Part shown: in pieces, positions 23,276 through 35,609 of the stretch
Layout: the number at the start of each line of letters is the position of its first letter
How positions within the stretch are numbered: position 1 is the first letter of the stretch
Assembly (NCBI GenBank): GCA_026419785.1
Contig: JAODTK010005548.1
Coordinates: forward strand, 186,001 to 250,000
Source of the DNA: Sclerodactyla briareus
Taxonomy: Eukaryota; Echinodermata; Holothuroidea; Dendrochirotida; Sclerodactylidae
Length of the DNA: 64,000 nucleotides
Reading direction: 5' to 3'
Notes under the pieces: generated by a model
The model's database searches: none
What the model saw: only the letters and a program-made list of their open reading frames with translations
What the model was told of the DNA's origin: nothing
Position numbers and translations under genes: made by a program

Positions 23276-23650
23276 AACTATTAAAACTTCACAATTGGCA
23301 TGTGTTCAAATAGGTGTCTGGCCATTCGAAAGAGAGAAAATTGATTAAGATATTATTAACACGTTGATTAGAGTTAGAAACAGTGCGAGTGTTGGAACAT
23401 GATTTGAACATAACATTGTACACTACCCTGCACTGTTGGGCTACAAGCCAGTAAGATTGCAGGAAATCCCGGAAATCGATTAAAAAAAAACATTGAAGGC
23501 TACACGGGCGAGGTCGGGGTAAAATCGCTTACATGACCGATTCGAGAAAGCCCGCCGCCCACGGCATGGAAACGAGCCTATTGACAGTTATGGTGAGTGA
23601 TTTTACCTGCCCTGATCGCGTGCAATGGAACCAGGGCCTTGGACATTTCC
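23276..23650 (+). mobile_element. truncated copy of the TTAA/GGGC-rich element
   Basis: ACTATTAAAACTTCACAATT, GTTGGAACAT-ATTTGAACATAA, GGGCT-CAAGCC-GTAAGATTGCAG, CTACATGACCGATTCGAGAAA and CATGGAAACG match, in order, 42245-42670 of the element at 41854-42733. The left end is missing. The right end is diverged and holds only a short GCCCGCCGCCC. Confidence 0.75.
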
Positions 23651-25242
23651 GCTCGCACTCGCAAAATCGAGTTTAAAATATGCCGTGGAGACCAGTTTTG
23701 CCTTGGCGATCGCCAAGACTGGCGAGTGTCCAGCGCGCTCTAGCGTACCGTATAAATTTAAAAACTGCATGCAAAGTGTAGGCCTCACCATGCGAGCTCA
23801 CTTTAATATAGTCATGTTCTCAGATATAGGAACAATGCTTCTGCACCTGATGTTATTCATTTGCACGATCGCCACTGATAATGTACAGTGCACTACGCAT
23901 TATACTTAAGACTATCTGGCGAGCATGTATGTTACAATCGCCATTGTTGGCGAGTGTAGTGAGGTTTTTTTTTTGTCGAGGCCTGCTGATGGGAACGCGG
24001 TTAGGAGGTCGCAGTGTCAAATGTGATTAATAACTCCACCCCACAATGGGTACGCAAGAGAGGCGATCTACGAGCGCGATAAAATTAGTCTTATCCGGCA
24101 GAGTCGTTGGGAAGTCCCATGACGTTGAACTGTATGCGGTAAAACGGTTCGAGTTGTCGGTCTGTAAGGCAAGTAAAAAAAAAAAAACAGTTTCTCGTCC
24201 CGCTCCGCACGCGTTTTTAGATAGGCCTAATTGTCAAATTTCTTTTTTTTTTTGACAATTCACTGATATATAACTCTTCAAATATGGTGTAAAGGAAAAA
24301 GCTTACTAATGATGGCATGCAAACTATTTAAGGAAATTTTGGGATGGCTTTCTGGCCACTAGGGGGTATACACCTCAGGAAAAAAGAAAAAAAGAAGCCT
24401 CACGCCATTACAGAATGCGGTAACGCGAATGCAGTACTAAATATGGGTCTGGACTGTTCTGAGAGCAAAAAAAAAAAAAAAAAAGGCCCTACTCACGCCC
24501 AAACTTTCAGCCAAGTTAGGACGAGAGAAAAACATTTTTTTTTTTACTTGGACCTAACAGGAATCAAATGGAGCCTTGGCTAGCGCACTGTACATTACAT
24601 TGCCGTGGGATTGGCGACCACATGTTCCGAGCAGGGTATGTTCATAAGTCTGAACAAACTGTAGTGCACAGCATTGAGCCAATGAGCTAGAAACAGAAGC
24701 CAGTTTTATTAGACGGTAGGCATTACAATTTAAAGCTGCGATGTCGATGACTCATACCTGATCTCATCCCTGATTCTCACACTAAATCTCAGACTACATC
24801 CAGGTACACATCCTGACAGTGGTATACATCATGCAATATTTACCGAATTAGAATTTGGTACTTAGGCCTGGGCCTAGGCGCAGCCTATTATAGCCTAGGC
24901 GAAGGCTAGGCTAACTGTTCAGTGTAGTGTTATCATGTCGAACCGTTAGCCCCCTGTGGCCTTGATAGCTTGATTTGAACCACGTTTGAAAGCGAAATGT
25001 CCTTACAGTTCGGCCCTTATTCTTTTATTTCAACGTCGTATTCGACTCGCTGAAAGACAGACGGATACATTTGCGAGATGTGATCGTTGGAATTCTTCAA
25101 TCTTAGTTTTAACTTCAAAATAAGACATGAAAGTTGAAGGCACCCAACATCAATGTATCAACGACTATAACTATAGTTCTAGTTGGCAAGTTCAAGTTCC
25201 CAACTTCCATCCAGCCGATAATGAGGGTGGGCTAAATGTATG
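23651..25242. other. unassigned, homopolymer-rich
   Basis: Long A/T runs occur at 24177-24190, 24242-24254, 24467-24484 and 24535-24545. TTGGCGATCGCCAA at 23703-23716 is a perfect 14-bp palindrome. CTAGGC/GGCCTAGG words cluster at 24867-24910. No gene is recognised. Confidence 0.35.
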
Positions 25243-25710
25243 GATAGTATGGAAGCGGAAAACGGCAACGTTTAATTGGCGGACAAATAGGTATGGACCG
25301 TGATAAAATATGTGGAGATGCGTTAGATGTCAGGTGGCGATTTTAAAGTAACAGGTGACGAGGTTCCCAAATGAAGTGTTGATGGTATTTTTCCTTGGCG
25401 GTTGTAAATTCATGTGGCGATGCCCACATTATGTGACGATGTAATAAATCGAGTGGCGATGTAAATGTTCATGGGACGATGAATCTATTTGTTGTGATAT
25501 GATTGGACAGCTGGCGATGGGGAGCATTCGGACGATTACTTTATCATGTGACGGGATAAAAATAGTATTGGACGATGTAAAAGGAGAGGCGACGATGTAA
25601 AACGAGAGGTGATGATGTAAAACAGAGGTGACGCTAAATCCAGGCTACACAACTCGGTGTGTGTGTGATAGGAATATAAACATTAATAATGTAATGACAT
25701 TCATTGTAAG

Positions 25711-26603
25711 CAGGGGTCGTCGGAACCGTTTCGAAAATGGAGGGGGGGGGACAACATGATGGCAAATTACATATAAGCGGAGCGCCACACAAGTTGGCGC
25801 GAAGTTGTACCCAGAAAATTTTCAGATTTTCATTACCCTCAGTCCAGATCGACGGAAAACGGCAATTGACCAGGACTCAATAGCACCATCTACAGGGGGA
25901 TTGAGTAAGAGACAGACAAAAAAATTGTCATGTGGTGACTAAGATTGAGTTACGATAATCCACATAGTATTTTTTTATTAACTTTTATACTCTGGCTTTG
26001 TTTAGTGGGATCCAGGGGTCTACCGAACGGTCTCTGGTGGAATCGAGGAAAAAAGCCATAGGCGTACGGGATCCGCCAATTTGGGAGCAGAAAAATTGTG
26101 CCCGAATTTTACAAGTAAGCCATCGAAGACCACGGTCGCGAAAAAAATTGTATGTTTTCGGGCATTTTATCCGAAAAAGTCTGCAAAAAATTAGGCATAT
26201 TTTTTTTCACTTTCGCCTGTTCCTTCCTAAATGTTCAACGAATTTCGCCCGATTTTTCATCTCAGAAAAAATGGGGAGAGGGGTCAGTCTTACCCCAAGG
26301 CTTCTGAAGATTATTCGAGTGAACTTGAAAAAATTATGCACTTTTGCTATTTGATTTAAAAATTACGCAGAACTCGGTATGAAACATGGGTAATCCTCAG
26401 ACTTCGGCTTAGTCGGGTCCAGATCTTCCTGGGGTCCGCCCCGCCCTGGAATATAGTGGATTGGGCTCTAAGACAAAGTTCCAGGCGATCATTTTTGGTT
26501 AGACAAAATGAAATCAGTTTAGAGTGATAACAAATCGGCATGTGTGCCTATTATTTTTTATTACGGAACAAGTGGGGGGGGGGGGGACAAACGATATGAT
26601 ATC
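25711..26603 (+). mobile_element. family A repeat, copy 1 (main part; continues 28522-28563)
   Basis: It starts CAGGGGTCGTCGGAACCGTTT and carries AAGCGGAGCGCCAC...TTGGCGCG, GGTATTTTTTATTA-like, CTCTGGCTTTG, GGGATCCAGGGGTCTACCG and CGTACGGGA. It is the reverse of the copies at 48622-49455 and 52945-53750. At 26603 homology breaks exactly where a CAGGGGCGTCGC end begins and resumes at 28522 (GATGATATACCCCCCC...TTTTGAAAGTGGGGG). Non-coding, apparently without protein. Confidence 0.8.
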
Positions 26604-28521
26604 CAGGGGCGTCGCCAGATCATTCCTTTGGGGGGGGGGTGACCTCCTTTTTGCCGATACCATGCTGGTGGCCGACTAACCATGCGGAGTTTGCGACTTA
26701 ACCCAGCCTTCATAGAGGAAATGCGCCACCAAATGTCCCCCAACAGTGCGTCTGTACCACGGTTGTAGGCGGGGTGTGATTAATGAGGAGTGCAACCACG
26801 GATGGCGCAGAGGCAGAGCTTAGGAATTCTTGACCAAGGTACCTCAGATCTACATAGTTGGTACGGACGTTAGCTCAGGCTGCCATCTAAAGTAGTCGTA
26901 TTCTTATTTGGGCACTGGGGGGCCATGGGGGTGGCATATCAGTTGAGTAGATGGGATTTGGTATAATATCCAAGCGGAGCGCCACGCCTTATTGGTTGGC
27001 GCGCAGCGTTCCAGAAAAATTTTGGTTTCGTAAGCCCCCAGATGGCAGGAAACGGCCCTTCCCAAGTGATTTAAGCTGCATGGCACTAAGTGGAATTTCT
27101 ATACGCCATTGTTGGTAAACATTTTAACCTATCCTACCGGGCCTTTCAATTTTCAATTCTGAAAGTGCGCTGCAATTTTTCAAGTCCAAAAAGTTTTATT
27201 AGTCGGTTAGACAAAACTTCAGTTGAAGAATACTCTAGACGGACTAGACGTCAGCTGATTTTCCACCGAGATTAAGTGTCTGAATGTTTTGCCTCAATTG
27301 ACTCACTTTCACGCAAAGAAGGTGTTTGCCACTGCATCAACGGAAATTCCATCTATTAGACAGAAATTTCATTCCATCATTTCAAGAGCGTTTCTTCAAG
27401 CGGGAGAGCACACCTTTGGTCGGGCGGAGCCCGTTTAGAGACTTTTTGGTTTCGTAAGCCCCAGATGGCAGGAAACGCGCTCTTCCCAAGTGTTTTGAGC
27501 TGCATGGCATAAGTGAAATTTCTTAAACCACCACTGATTGCCAAACATGTTAACATCTCTTAACCGGGCATTCGCCATTTGCACTTCTAAAATGGGCGGC
27601 TGGACTGAATGTTCAGTCCCAACATTTTTATCAGTCGGTTAGACCAAAATTCAGTGACAAAAGAATGCTGTGAACGGACTAGACGTCAGATGATGATTTC
27701 CACTGAGATGAATGACTGAAATTTTGCCTCAAGTTAACTGACTGTCAAAGCAAGAAGGGTTGTTACCATGCCTCCAATGAAATTCCATTCATGGGACGGA
27801 AATTCATTCCTATTTTCAAGAGGAGAGCGTTGTCTCATTTGACGACTGGGCACCCAACAGTTTCCGTTCTAATTATACTGCCACAGATTTGCGGAGAGAT
27901 GCCCTCCCCAGACCATTTTAAGCCAGAGAATTCGGAAGAGTTGAATGTAAAAGTTTTTCACTTTCACTTTTTTCAAACCCTTCCTTATTCTCTTTAGCCC
28001 TCTATACGTGCAATTCGCCGACTGGGAGAAATTCAGTTCTAAACCACTATAAATGGCCAGCCGGACTTTGTAAGGGTTGAATGTACAAGTTGTTTTTCTC
28101 CTTTCAAAACCTTCCCTCCTCTCATTCAACATTTTACCGCCTCCGGGGTCAAATTAACCCTCGTATTTCATTTGTTCTCCATTGCGACGAGTGCACGAAA
28201 GTTTGGTTCCTTTCTTACGTTTCATTTGTCGTCAATTGGCCGGAACCTAGGCCCAAAAGTTTGGTTCTATACTACCATAGATTGCTGGAGTTGGAGCTGG
28301 ACCCACAGGCATTGTGAGCCAGAAAATATTGGGATTGGGTAAAGGTTGAGTTAAAAGGTTTGCTTTATTACTTCCATAATTTTTACATCTCTTTGCTACT
28401 AACTCTTTTACGTTGCCATTTCCTAATTGGGCCAAAATGGGGCATCATTTTGACGACCTCTGCCTGTGTTGAATGGGGGGGGGGGGGTGTCACACCCCTA
28501 ACCCCCTTAGCGACGCCCCTG
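26604..28521. mobile_element. 1.9-kb element with CAGGGGCGTCGC terminal inverted repeats
   Basis: The left end CAGGGGCGTCGCCAGA (26604) and right end TTAGCGACGCCCCTG (to 28521) are inverted repeats. The flanks share a TGATAT-like duplication. Inside, two ~420-bp direct units lie at about 26985-27410 and 27420-27845 (GGTTTCGTAAGCCCCAGATGG, GGACTAGACGTCAG), and a shorter repeat (GAGTTGAATGTA-AAGTT) at 27939 and 28074. No transposase frame was recognised, so it is probably non-autonomous. Confidence 0.75.
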
Positions 28522-28563
28522 ACCTGATGATATACCCCCCCCAATTTTGAAAGTGGGGGACGG

Positions 28564-29197
28564 TAGAGAGACCAGTAGTGCTTTTGAGACTTAGTTTGCC
28601 TGTTTTCGTTCACAAAATAGAGCTCTAACCTAAATAATAAAGGTACAAAATGCAGGGTTGGACAATGGCGCTAAATAGTTGTGATGAGTTTTTCAGGGGA
28701 CTTTAACCTGAAAAATTATGTGGAATTCCATAGTAGGAACATATCAGAAGTTACCCTCTGTTGCCTAATTGAATGTGAAGTGCTCGAGCACTATCAATTT
28801 TTTTTTTTCTCCCAAGGACCTCTCAGGATTTCGATCAATAACCATGCCCTACTATCACCTTATTCCTGCCTACACCATGTTGCAAAAGGTTGAGCTGAGA
28901 GGCACTCATTTCAGTCATGTCGGCAAAAGGCCTAATTACATTCACCAATGACTCAGCCAATGTTTTCTACCCAAAACAACAACAATGATTATCAAGAGAA
29001 AAATTGACTATGCCAAATTGTACTGGAACATGACACCAAATTGCATCTGAGGACGTTTTTTCAAAAACCAAAAATATTCCAAATATTTACAATGGGGGGC
29101 ACCCCTCCCGTTTAAACCCTCCCCCATATCATGGCAGTCTCTGGCATTCATGGATCTGTCGGCAAATCACAAACACCACATCTCTCCAACAAAATCT
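28564..29197. other. unassigned interior of the foldback-like element
   Basis: Overlapping 60-70-codon plus-strand frames at 28681-28951 have no recognised motif. GGGGGGCACCCCTCCCG at 29094-29110 is G/C-homopolymer rich. It might be a transposase remnant, but nothing shows it. Confidence 0.3.
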
Positions 29198-29735
29198 CCT
29201 TGCTCGCCTCTGGATTAGCGTCACCCTCGTTTTACATCGTCACCTCTCTTTGTAAATCGTCACCTCTTTTTACTCGTCAACTCTCTTTGGACAGCGTCAC
29301 ACGCTTATTACTCGCCAAACTGATGTGAAGCCTCGCGAAAGGCAAGAGTTAGGAAGATGATAGCGCCACCCATTAGTTACATCGTCAAATGGAGAAATAC
29401 ATCGTCCATTACTATTTTTCATCGTCACTTGATAAAGTATAGCGTCAATGGCTGGTTTACATCGCAGATGTCGAATCATATCACCACGGTAGATTGAAAT
29501 CGTAACATGAAAATTACTCGCCACTCGATCATAAACATCGTCACATAATGACTGGACTCGCCAAAGGATAATTTACATCGCCAGAGGAAAAATAACATCA
29601 CCACATCAGGTCGACATTCGTACCTGTTAATTTATCATCCCCAACTGACATCTACTTCATTGCCAATTAAAAATTCCGGCACTACCTTTTGCCGCCAAAT
29701 AACGTTGCCGTTTTCGCGTTCATAGTATGAACTTG

Positions 29736-30351
29736 AAAAAAAAACCCACTGCTCTCACGGCCTGGTTATCAGACCTTGGAACAGATCATATTTGTCTCAT
29801 GATAGGGATCCTCTGATGAATCTGATGAACACGGTGTTCCCACAGGTAGGTTTAGGGACCGCTTAGTCACATTGTACACTGATCTTATTTCGAGTAATTC
29901 CAACCCATCTGGACACCCATCTGGGAGGTGCATTGTTGATGATACTTAGTTGATTCACAGCTTCAAACCACAAATAATACCTCGGAAACATGCCTCAGTT
30001 GAATGCAAAGCTGTATATCTCGGACCAGGGATGGAGGTTGCTCTGATTCAACGATTCGAAAACTGAATTTATCATTCTCGGCTTACTGTAAGTTTATCAG
30101 TAGGTATTGCCATTAACTTCATGTGGTGAAGTCGCAAACCTCCCGATCGGAGGTTATTTCATAAGAACATGAAAAGGATAAAATTGTCGTAAAGGTTGAA
30201 GATGGTTTCCACTATATTTTCAATCTCAAAGAGATTAGAAAACATATATATTCGAAAAATGAGCACTTTGTTACATTCGTTCATAACAGTCAAGAGGATT
30301 ACTACAACAGCATAGATATGTGGACTGTTATGATTCAACACACATCGTGAG
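29736..30351. other. unassigned
   Basis: No motif, repeat or plausible exon was recognised in this stretch. Confidence 0.3.
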
Positions 30352-30525
30352 CAAATTCTTTGCACTGGTTGCCTGTTGAGTTTAGAATTGAAGTTCACAA
30401 TTATATTGCTTATTGTGTGTATAAAGGCATCTATAGTATGGCACCATCCTTTTTGTCTGACGAATTAAAACATCATTTCGGTATAAACGCTCTACTGCGT
30501 TTGCAATTGCACTTACTCGTACCAG
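30352..30525 (+). mobile_element. CR1/Jockey-like LINE ORF2 C-terminal fragment
   Basis: Frame SLHWLPVEFRIEVHNYIAYC then VYKGIYSMAPSFLSDELKHH. The pattern LHWLPV--RI-FKI---VYK-L-G-AP-YLS-LL is the well-known segment downstream of the reverse transcriptase in CR1/Jockey LINEs. Homology stops at about 30528, where a CAGTGGCGTACC end and a 20-base G run begin, so another element probably inserted here. Confidence 0.75.
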
Positions 30526-30527
30526 TG

Positions 30528-30600
30528 GCGTACCAATGGGTAGGGGGGGGGGGGGGGGGGGGGTTCAGAACCCCCAGGACCCAAGTGATCAATATTCTTT
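30528..30600. mobile_element. end of a CAGTGGCGTACC-type element
   Basis: CAGTGGCGTACCAATGGGT followed by a G run and GGTTCAGAACCCCC is a typical terminal region of short DNA elements. GGACCCAAGTGATCAAT at 30577 occurs again at 31199, so the two may bound one repeat. The opposite end was not located with confidence. Confidence 0.4.
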
Positions 30601-31734
30601 ACCAAAAAATGATTTTCGGCCGTTGTAGAGTTTGAAGCTGTTAGTAGAAAATTTTGCGGCAGCATTTGTCTAGGGGCCATAAATTAAACTTACATTGCCA
30701 ATAGGGAGGTTGCAATATGAGGAATTTATGAGGGGAAATGTCTTCAGTGGGTTAAACTAAGTTAGATAATCTCTCGGTCAGGCGCGTATACGCGCCTCCC
30801 TGATCTTACTGTTCCAAAAAAACAAAAAACTAATAAAACTGAAAAACCTATGGCGATCGAGCCTTTCCATCATCTGGCCTCAAGTTCTGAAACTGTTGCC
30901 CATCACAATTCAGAGTTCCCAAAACTCTTGCTGGTCAAGTCTCATTTGGAGACTTCAAGTGGGGCTTTTCATTGGGTTGTGTACAGCGCTATTGAATCGT
31001 GACCGGACAATTCCACCGGACAATTCCCACCAACAACTCCCCTCAAGGAATGTTTTTTGTTTGTAAGACTAGGGGTTAGGTTTAAAATTAGGGTCACGTT
31101 TGGGTTGGGAATTGTCCAGCGAGGTGGAAATGTTTAGTTGCTTTATGAGGTTTATATATTATTATTATTAGTATATTATTATTATATTAAATTATTATGG
31201 ACCCAAGTGATCAATAAATTTAACGCAAAAACCTCTCTTATGACTTAAAACCTCCCCTCATGACAATTGAATCGCGGCGTACGCTAAGCAAACAGTTGAA
31301 TGAGCGAGAATTACAGATACAAATGGTGGTTAAACTACGTTGGTGCAGGAAAGAAAAGGACATTCGAAACGTTCGACGTTGAAAAGTATCGAGAAGATGA
31401 TAATACCCAAAGTTTAACGGTTTCGGAACCAAATCATCTTTGTAATGGTGGTATAGAAAGGTGTCCCACGACCTAGCGTGGACCCCATCATATGCCGTTA
31501 TGAATGATTGATTTTAACCAAACCGGGGGGAACCAAATTCAGCGTTCCGTACCACTGGTATACGTGGTCCACCTATCGGGCCATTTCTGGCGCCCGCAAA
31601 CGGACACGTTGCCCCGGTCAGCAGGAGGTGGTAACTGGGGGGTATCCCACGACAATGTGGTAATCCGACAAACATTCATATGTGGCTGCTATTGTGACTG
31701 GTATTGCTTATTGTTTGGGTCCATGTAGGCTGCT
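30601..31734. other. unassigned, with hairpins
   Basis: Holds an 18-bp perfect palindrome AGGCGCGTATACGCGCCT (30780-30797) and an inverted pair at 31005-31130 (CCGGACAATTC / GGGAATTGTCC-G) around TTAGGG-like words (TAGGGGTTAGGTTT...TTAGGGT). (TTA)n occurs at 31157-31197. Nothing coding is recognised. Confidence 0.5.
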
Positions 31735-32910
31735 CAATGGGGCTGAAATATCAATTTCTCAACAATTCTCCCATTTTCCCCAGACTTGACCCGGTCAATG
31801 CCAGAAAACTTTCAATCTGTCGGACAAGGCAGTCTGGACTCACCGTTGTTAACAAGATTTCACTTCTATGACCTCTCTTGACCTCAGATTGCCATGTGAC
31901 CTGACACAAAAAAAATCTCGATACAAGTATGGGGAACCCACATGGACAAGTATGAACCTAGTGAACTATTCATGATTCAGGGGGCTTCGAGTTTATTGTG
32001 TGTAACAGGACTAGATTTGTCAAAAAAAAAATTGCAATTTCTCACAATTTTCTAATGTTTCCCCAAAACTTTAACCTCGGTCGACTTAAAAACAAAAGGG
32101 TTCTGTACTCCCCATAAAGCCAGTCAATTCGATCGAAGTGTCATGCCTGGATTATCGTGATACGAATAGTCCAGACTTTGGACCTCTCTTGACCTTTTTT
32201 GATGACCTTTGACATGACCTATAGGGAAAGGTAGGATCAGTAATGTATGGAGACTACAGACCAAGTATCAGCTTCATCCATCCAACCTCCAGGTGGGGTC
32301 GAGTATAGTATTAACAAATCAAATGCCAAATATCAAGTTCTCACAATCCTCCCATTTTCCACAAAACTGACCCCGGTCAATACCAGGTTTGGCACTCCAT
32401 AAGAGAGCTGCATACGAAATTTCAAACTGATCGGATCAGGCATTCTGGACTAACGTGTTGAAAAGATTTCCCCATTAGATTCCCCCTCGACTTCAGATTG
32501 CCATTTGACCTGACGACAAACAATGATCTTCTACTATTGGGAACACACACACAAAGTATGAACTTAACTATGATTCAGGGGGTCGAGTATTGTGTTAACA
32601 AGCTAAAAGTTGCCAGAATTCAATTCTCACAATTTTCCACAATGTTTCCTAAGACTACCCCCGTTCCGCACAAAAAACAAGGGGTTCTTGTACTCCCCGT
32701 GAGAAGCGCCATACCAATTTTAACCGACGAACTATTCTCGACTTATATGTGAGATTCCAGATCTTCAGATTTTGAACTATCTTCACTTCAGGACGACCTT
32801 TGACCTGACGCCAAAACAATAGGGGTCATGTTTTTCATTATGGGGAACCTATATGATACGAGTATGGGCTGCATCCAGCCAGGTTGGGTAGCGTTATCGT
32901 GTTATCAAGC
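31735..32910 (+). repeat. TGACCT-family array, about 4 units
   Basis: GTGT-AACA landmarks occur at about 32001, 32306, 32590 and 32896 (period near 300). Each unit has GACCTCTCTTGACCTCAGATTG, GACCTGAC-CAAAACAA, GGGGAACACACA-AAGTATGA and GGGGTCGAGTAT. It runs into a LINE 3' end at about 32920. Confidence 0.85.
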
Positions 32911-32919
32911 TGGCGTCAC

Positions 32920-33195
32920 CACAATAGGGGATAGAGTTTTCTCCTTTATTGCAGCCTACATGTGGAATTCGTTGCTGTCCTTTGGCGCAATGTTGAAGAA
33001 ACATGATATTTCAAGGTCCATTAAGAAAATATCTTTCCGAAAGAGGCTTTTCATTCGAGTAATTACAAGTATTTATTGCCATTAGTCTTTGCTTTTTGGT
33101 ATTCCTCTTGCGTTCGTTTGTGTAAAGCGCTTTGATATTAAGTCGGTAATGATGGGCGCCTATATAAAAAATAAAAACTATTATTATATTATAGA
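32920..33195 (+). mobile_element. LINE 3' end (CR1-like)
   Basis: Frame GDRVFSFIAAYMWNSLLSFG, then SIKKISFRKRLFI to a stop at 33083. G-RAFS-AAP-LWNSLP...FKK-LKT-LF is the usual ORF2 terminus of CR1/Jockey LINEs. The tail GTAAAGCGCTTTGATATTAAG, GGCGCCTATATAAAAAATAAA follows. Confidence 0.8.
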
Positions 33196-34984
33196 TTTTA
33201 TTATATACATCCCATACGCGAGGCCCAACGAGCACAAATCACGAGATATCATCATCAGAGCGGATCGTGAAATATAGGACATGACTGGGGTAGCGCAAAG
33301 GCTGAAGGTGAGGGCGGCAGAGGGGAAAGGTTAACCCTAAACGTGTAGTAGAAAGAAATTGCAAGTAGGCCCCGATCCAGTTCAAATTGTTTTATTTCGC
33401 TAGCACTTAAACCATCAAGCATAAAATTAGAGCAAGGGTTGCTAAAGGTAGATAATCATTTTTTATGCGTTGACTCATTATTCTACAAATAAGGAAACAC
33501 GCAGAGACACGACGTGTCGACTTTTTTATTCAGCCTATCGGGGTTGGGACGGCGGAAGGGGGCGGATTCGGTTCGAATTCGCTCTAATAAGACAGCAGGT
33601 CGAACTGTTGAACGACCACATGGGAGGCTACGACCCAGTGCCTAAGTTTAAGCAGGCGACGTATTTGTCAGCACTTTCGAGCGTTCACAGCCCCCTCGCC
33701 ACATGAGATTTGCAATGCATTGAAAAGCACTGACATTACAATAAGATTCACACTTGTAAAGCCTACGACTATCGCAACTACAAATTTACGGTAGACAGAA
33801 GGAAAATTTCTAGAATGGGAAGAATCTGTCTTCTCCCACTGAAACGTCTTCAAGAAATGGAAACTGCGTATATATACCAGTTTTTTTAATTAGTTCATTC
33901 GTGTCGAATCATCGTGGGTCAGCGAGTGACTCTAATATCCTGAAAGACTCAGTAGACTCAGTAGCCAATTGCAGTTTTCCATTTCCACGGTGTTCGGAGG
34001 CGGATTTCCGATGATGGAAGTAGAAACCGCATTAGTCACTTGCCTAATTTGTTAGACACCTTTGAACGGGATATCAGGTTTGAAGGTTAGCCTATCTAAG
34101 TCTAATATTTTCCCACCCAGTAGGCCCCTTGGTTAAGAACACACCACTTTTGCTTATATAGTGAGCTCGGTATTAATGTCACCACTGAGCCTATCCAACT
34201 GTACGGGGGTAACGTTCACGTTCATAAGGGCAGATTACACCTGCAATTACAGCTGGTCATTCAGTGTAGCCCCGATGGGAGAGGTGCATTCATAGAGTGC
34301 GGCCAGTCCATAAGGCTCATATTTCCTCTATGTGTGTCCTGGTTTAGGTTTATGATAATATCTTATGAGTGCCTTGTAGGTTGTATGTCCTGCTGTATGT
34401 TGTTGTGTATTTTGTGACGTGCACGTTCTGTCAGCACCTGCAGGAGTACAAGCAGCAGCGAACGCCATCAATGATTAATTGAAAACAGTCATTTACGTTG
34501 CAGAAATGTTGAAGACGGACTCGTTGTTCAGTAGTATATGTCAAAGCCATCAAAGGACTTGAGAAGACGAACCTCCGACCTCGAAATTCCGAGCTGGCAA
34601 AATATATATGGCAGGTGTACAGGCGCTATAAAGAAAGTTCGCCAGTAGTATTAAGATTAAAAATCGATACTGGGTCCTGCATGGCTAGAAGTACAGTGCG
34701 GTACAACACCTTGTTTATGTTAACCTGTCGCTACTGCAGCATTGCTGTTGTTCATTGTTAATAAACGGCATATTTCGAGTTCTCGTTAGCAGAAGTTTTT
34801 TCTTCTAACTAGAACGTACAACGAGTAGTAGTCCTTGCATCCTAGTGGTTGTAATGATTTGTAGGCGGAAAAGAATATGGTATTACATGGTATGAAACTC
34901 CCAAAGCCACAGGGCTCACTGAGCGGCCTGCCTTATATGCTCTGCCTGTAGCGAGATTGGACCAGATTGATGTAATGTTTCTTT
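33196..34984. other. unassigned
   Basis: Plus-strand ORF 33470-33706 has no recognised motif. GTATATATACC at 33869-33879 and TTAATAAACGGC near 34758 are promoter- or polyA-like words without an attached gene. No repeat is recognised. Confidence 0.3.
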
Positions 34985-35609
34985 GAACACCATGTATCAA
35001 TTCAAGATGCGGTTTCTTTCAACTGTGTTCTCTTGTGTCTTTTGACATAACCCTAGAAGAATAATAGGCACACTCACTCCATATGCCAACCCGCCATAAC
35101 AAATATGAACCCCCGCCCCCCACGTCTCGAATAAACAGTTATCACGTTGGAATGACGGCCACAAGGTATTCCAAACTTTGGATTCCGGTTGACCTTAGTG
35201 ACATTGGCCTGATAGCCAAAAGCAATAGGGGACATATTAGATACTCTTATATGACCAACACTTACATGACAACTATGAATCAATCTACATGTTTCCGTTG
35301 CACAGTTATTCTTGGGTTGAATCGTTATCAACGGTTCAATGCATCTACAACACAGTTATTGGGTTTACTGGCTCATGGCTTGGGGGGGGGAACCCTCTGT
35401 TCTTGAGGTGACCCTGGTCCTGAACCCAAAACAAAAGGAATATCTACTTTACATGGTCAGCTTACATACCAAGTGAGAGCCCTCTACTTCTAAAGATATT
35501 GTTTAGGCTATATGAGGTTTTCAGACATTGGTTTTGTTGATTTTAGGTGACCTTCAACATACACTGTAGAACCAAATCACCGGCCGAATTTGAGCTCTCT
35601 ACATAATTT
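34985..35609 (+). repeat. diverged TGACCT-family units
   Basis: GACATAACCCTAGAAGAATAATAGG, AACAAATATGAAC, AACAGTTATCACGTTGG, GGTGACCCTGGTCCTGAACCC and CATACCAAGTGAGAG follow family order over about two units. Confidence 0.55.

Larger units (their letters stand above)
25243..29735. mobile_element. foldback-like element with long inverted ends and nested insertions
   Basis: Two inverted arms enclose the element: 25243-25651 and 29198-29735. Both start (outward) at ATAGTATG-AA-GCG-GAAAACGGCAACG and end (inward) at GTGACGCTAA-TCCAG. The arms are made of diverged 20-30-bp units with GTGACGATGTAAA / GTGGCGATGTAAA cores, and they align with each other along most of their length. The right arm has about 100 bp extra. 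The interior holds family-A repeat sequence (25711-26603 and 28522-28563), split by a 1.9-kb element, and about 630 bp of unassigned DNA (28564-29197). Arms built from short tandem repeats are typical of Foldback/Galileo-type elements. No transposase was recognised. Confidence 0.8.

Noticed and set aside
33838-33852. Second hammerhead (GAAACGTC)
   Set aside because: No CTGANGA core upstream at a usable distance.
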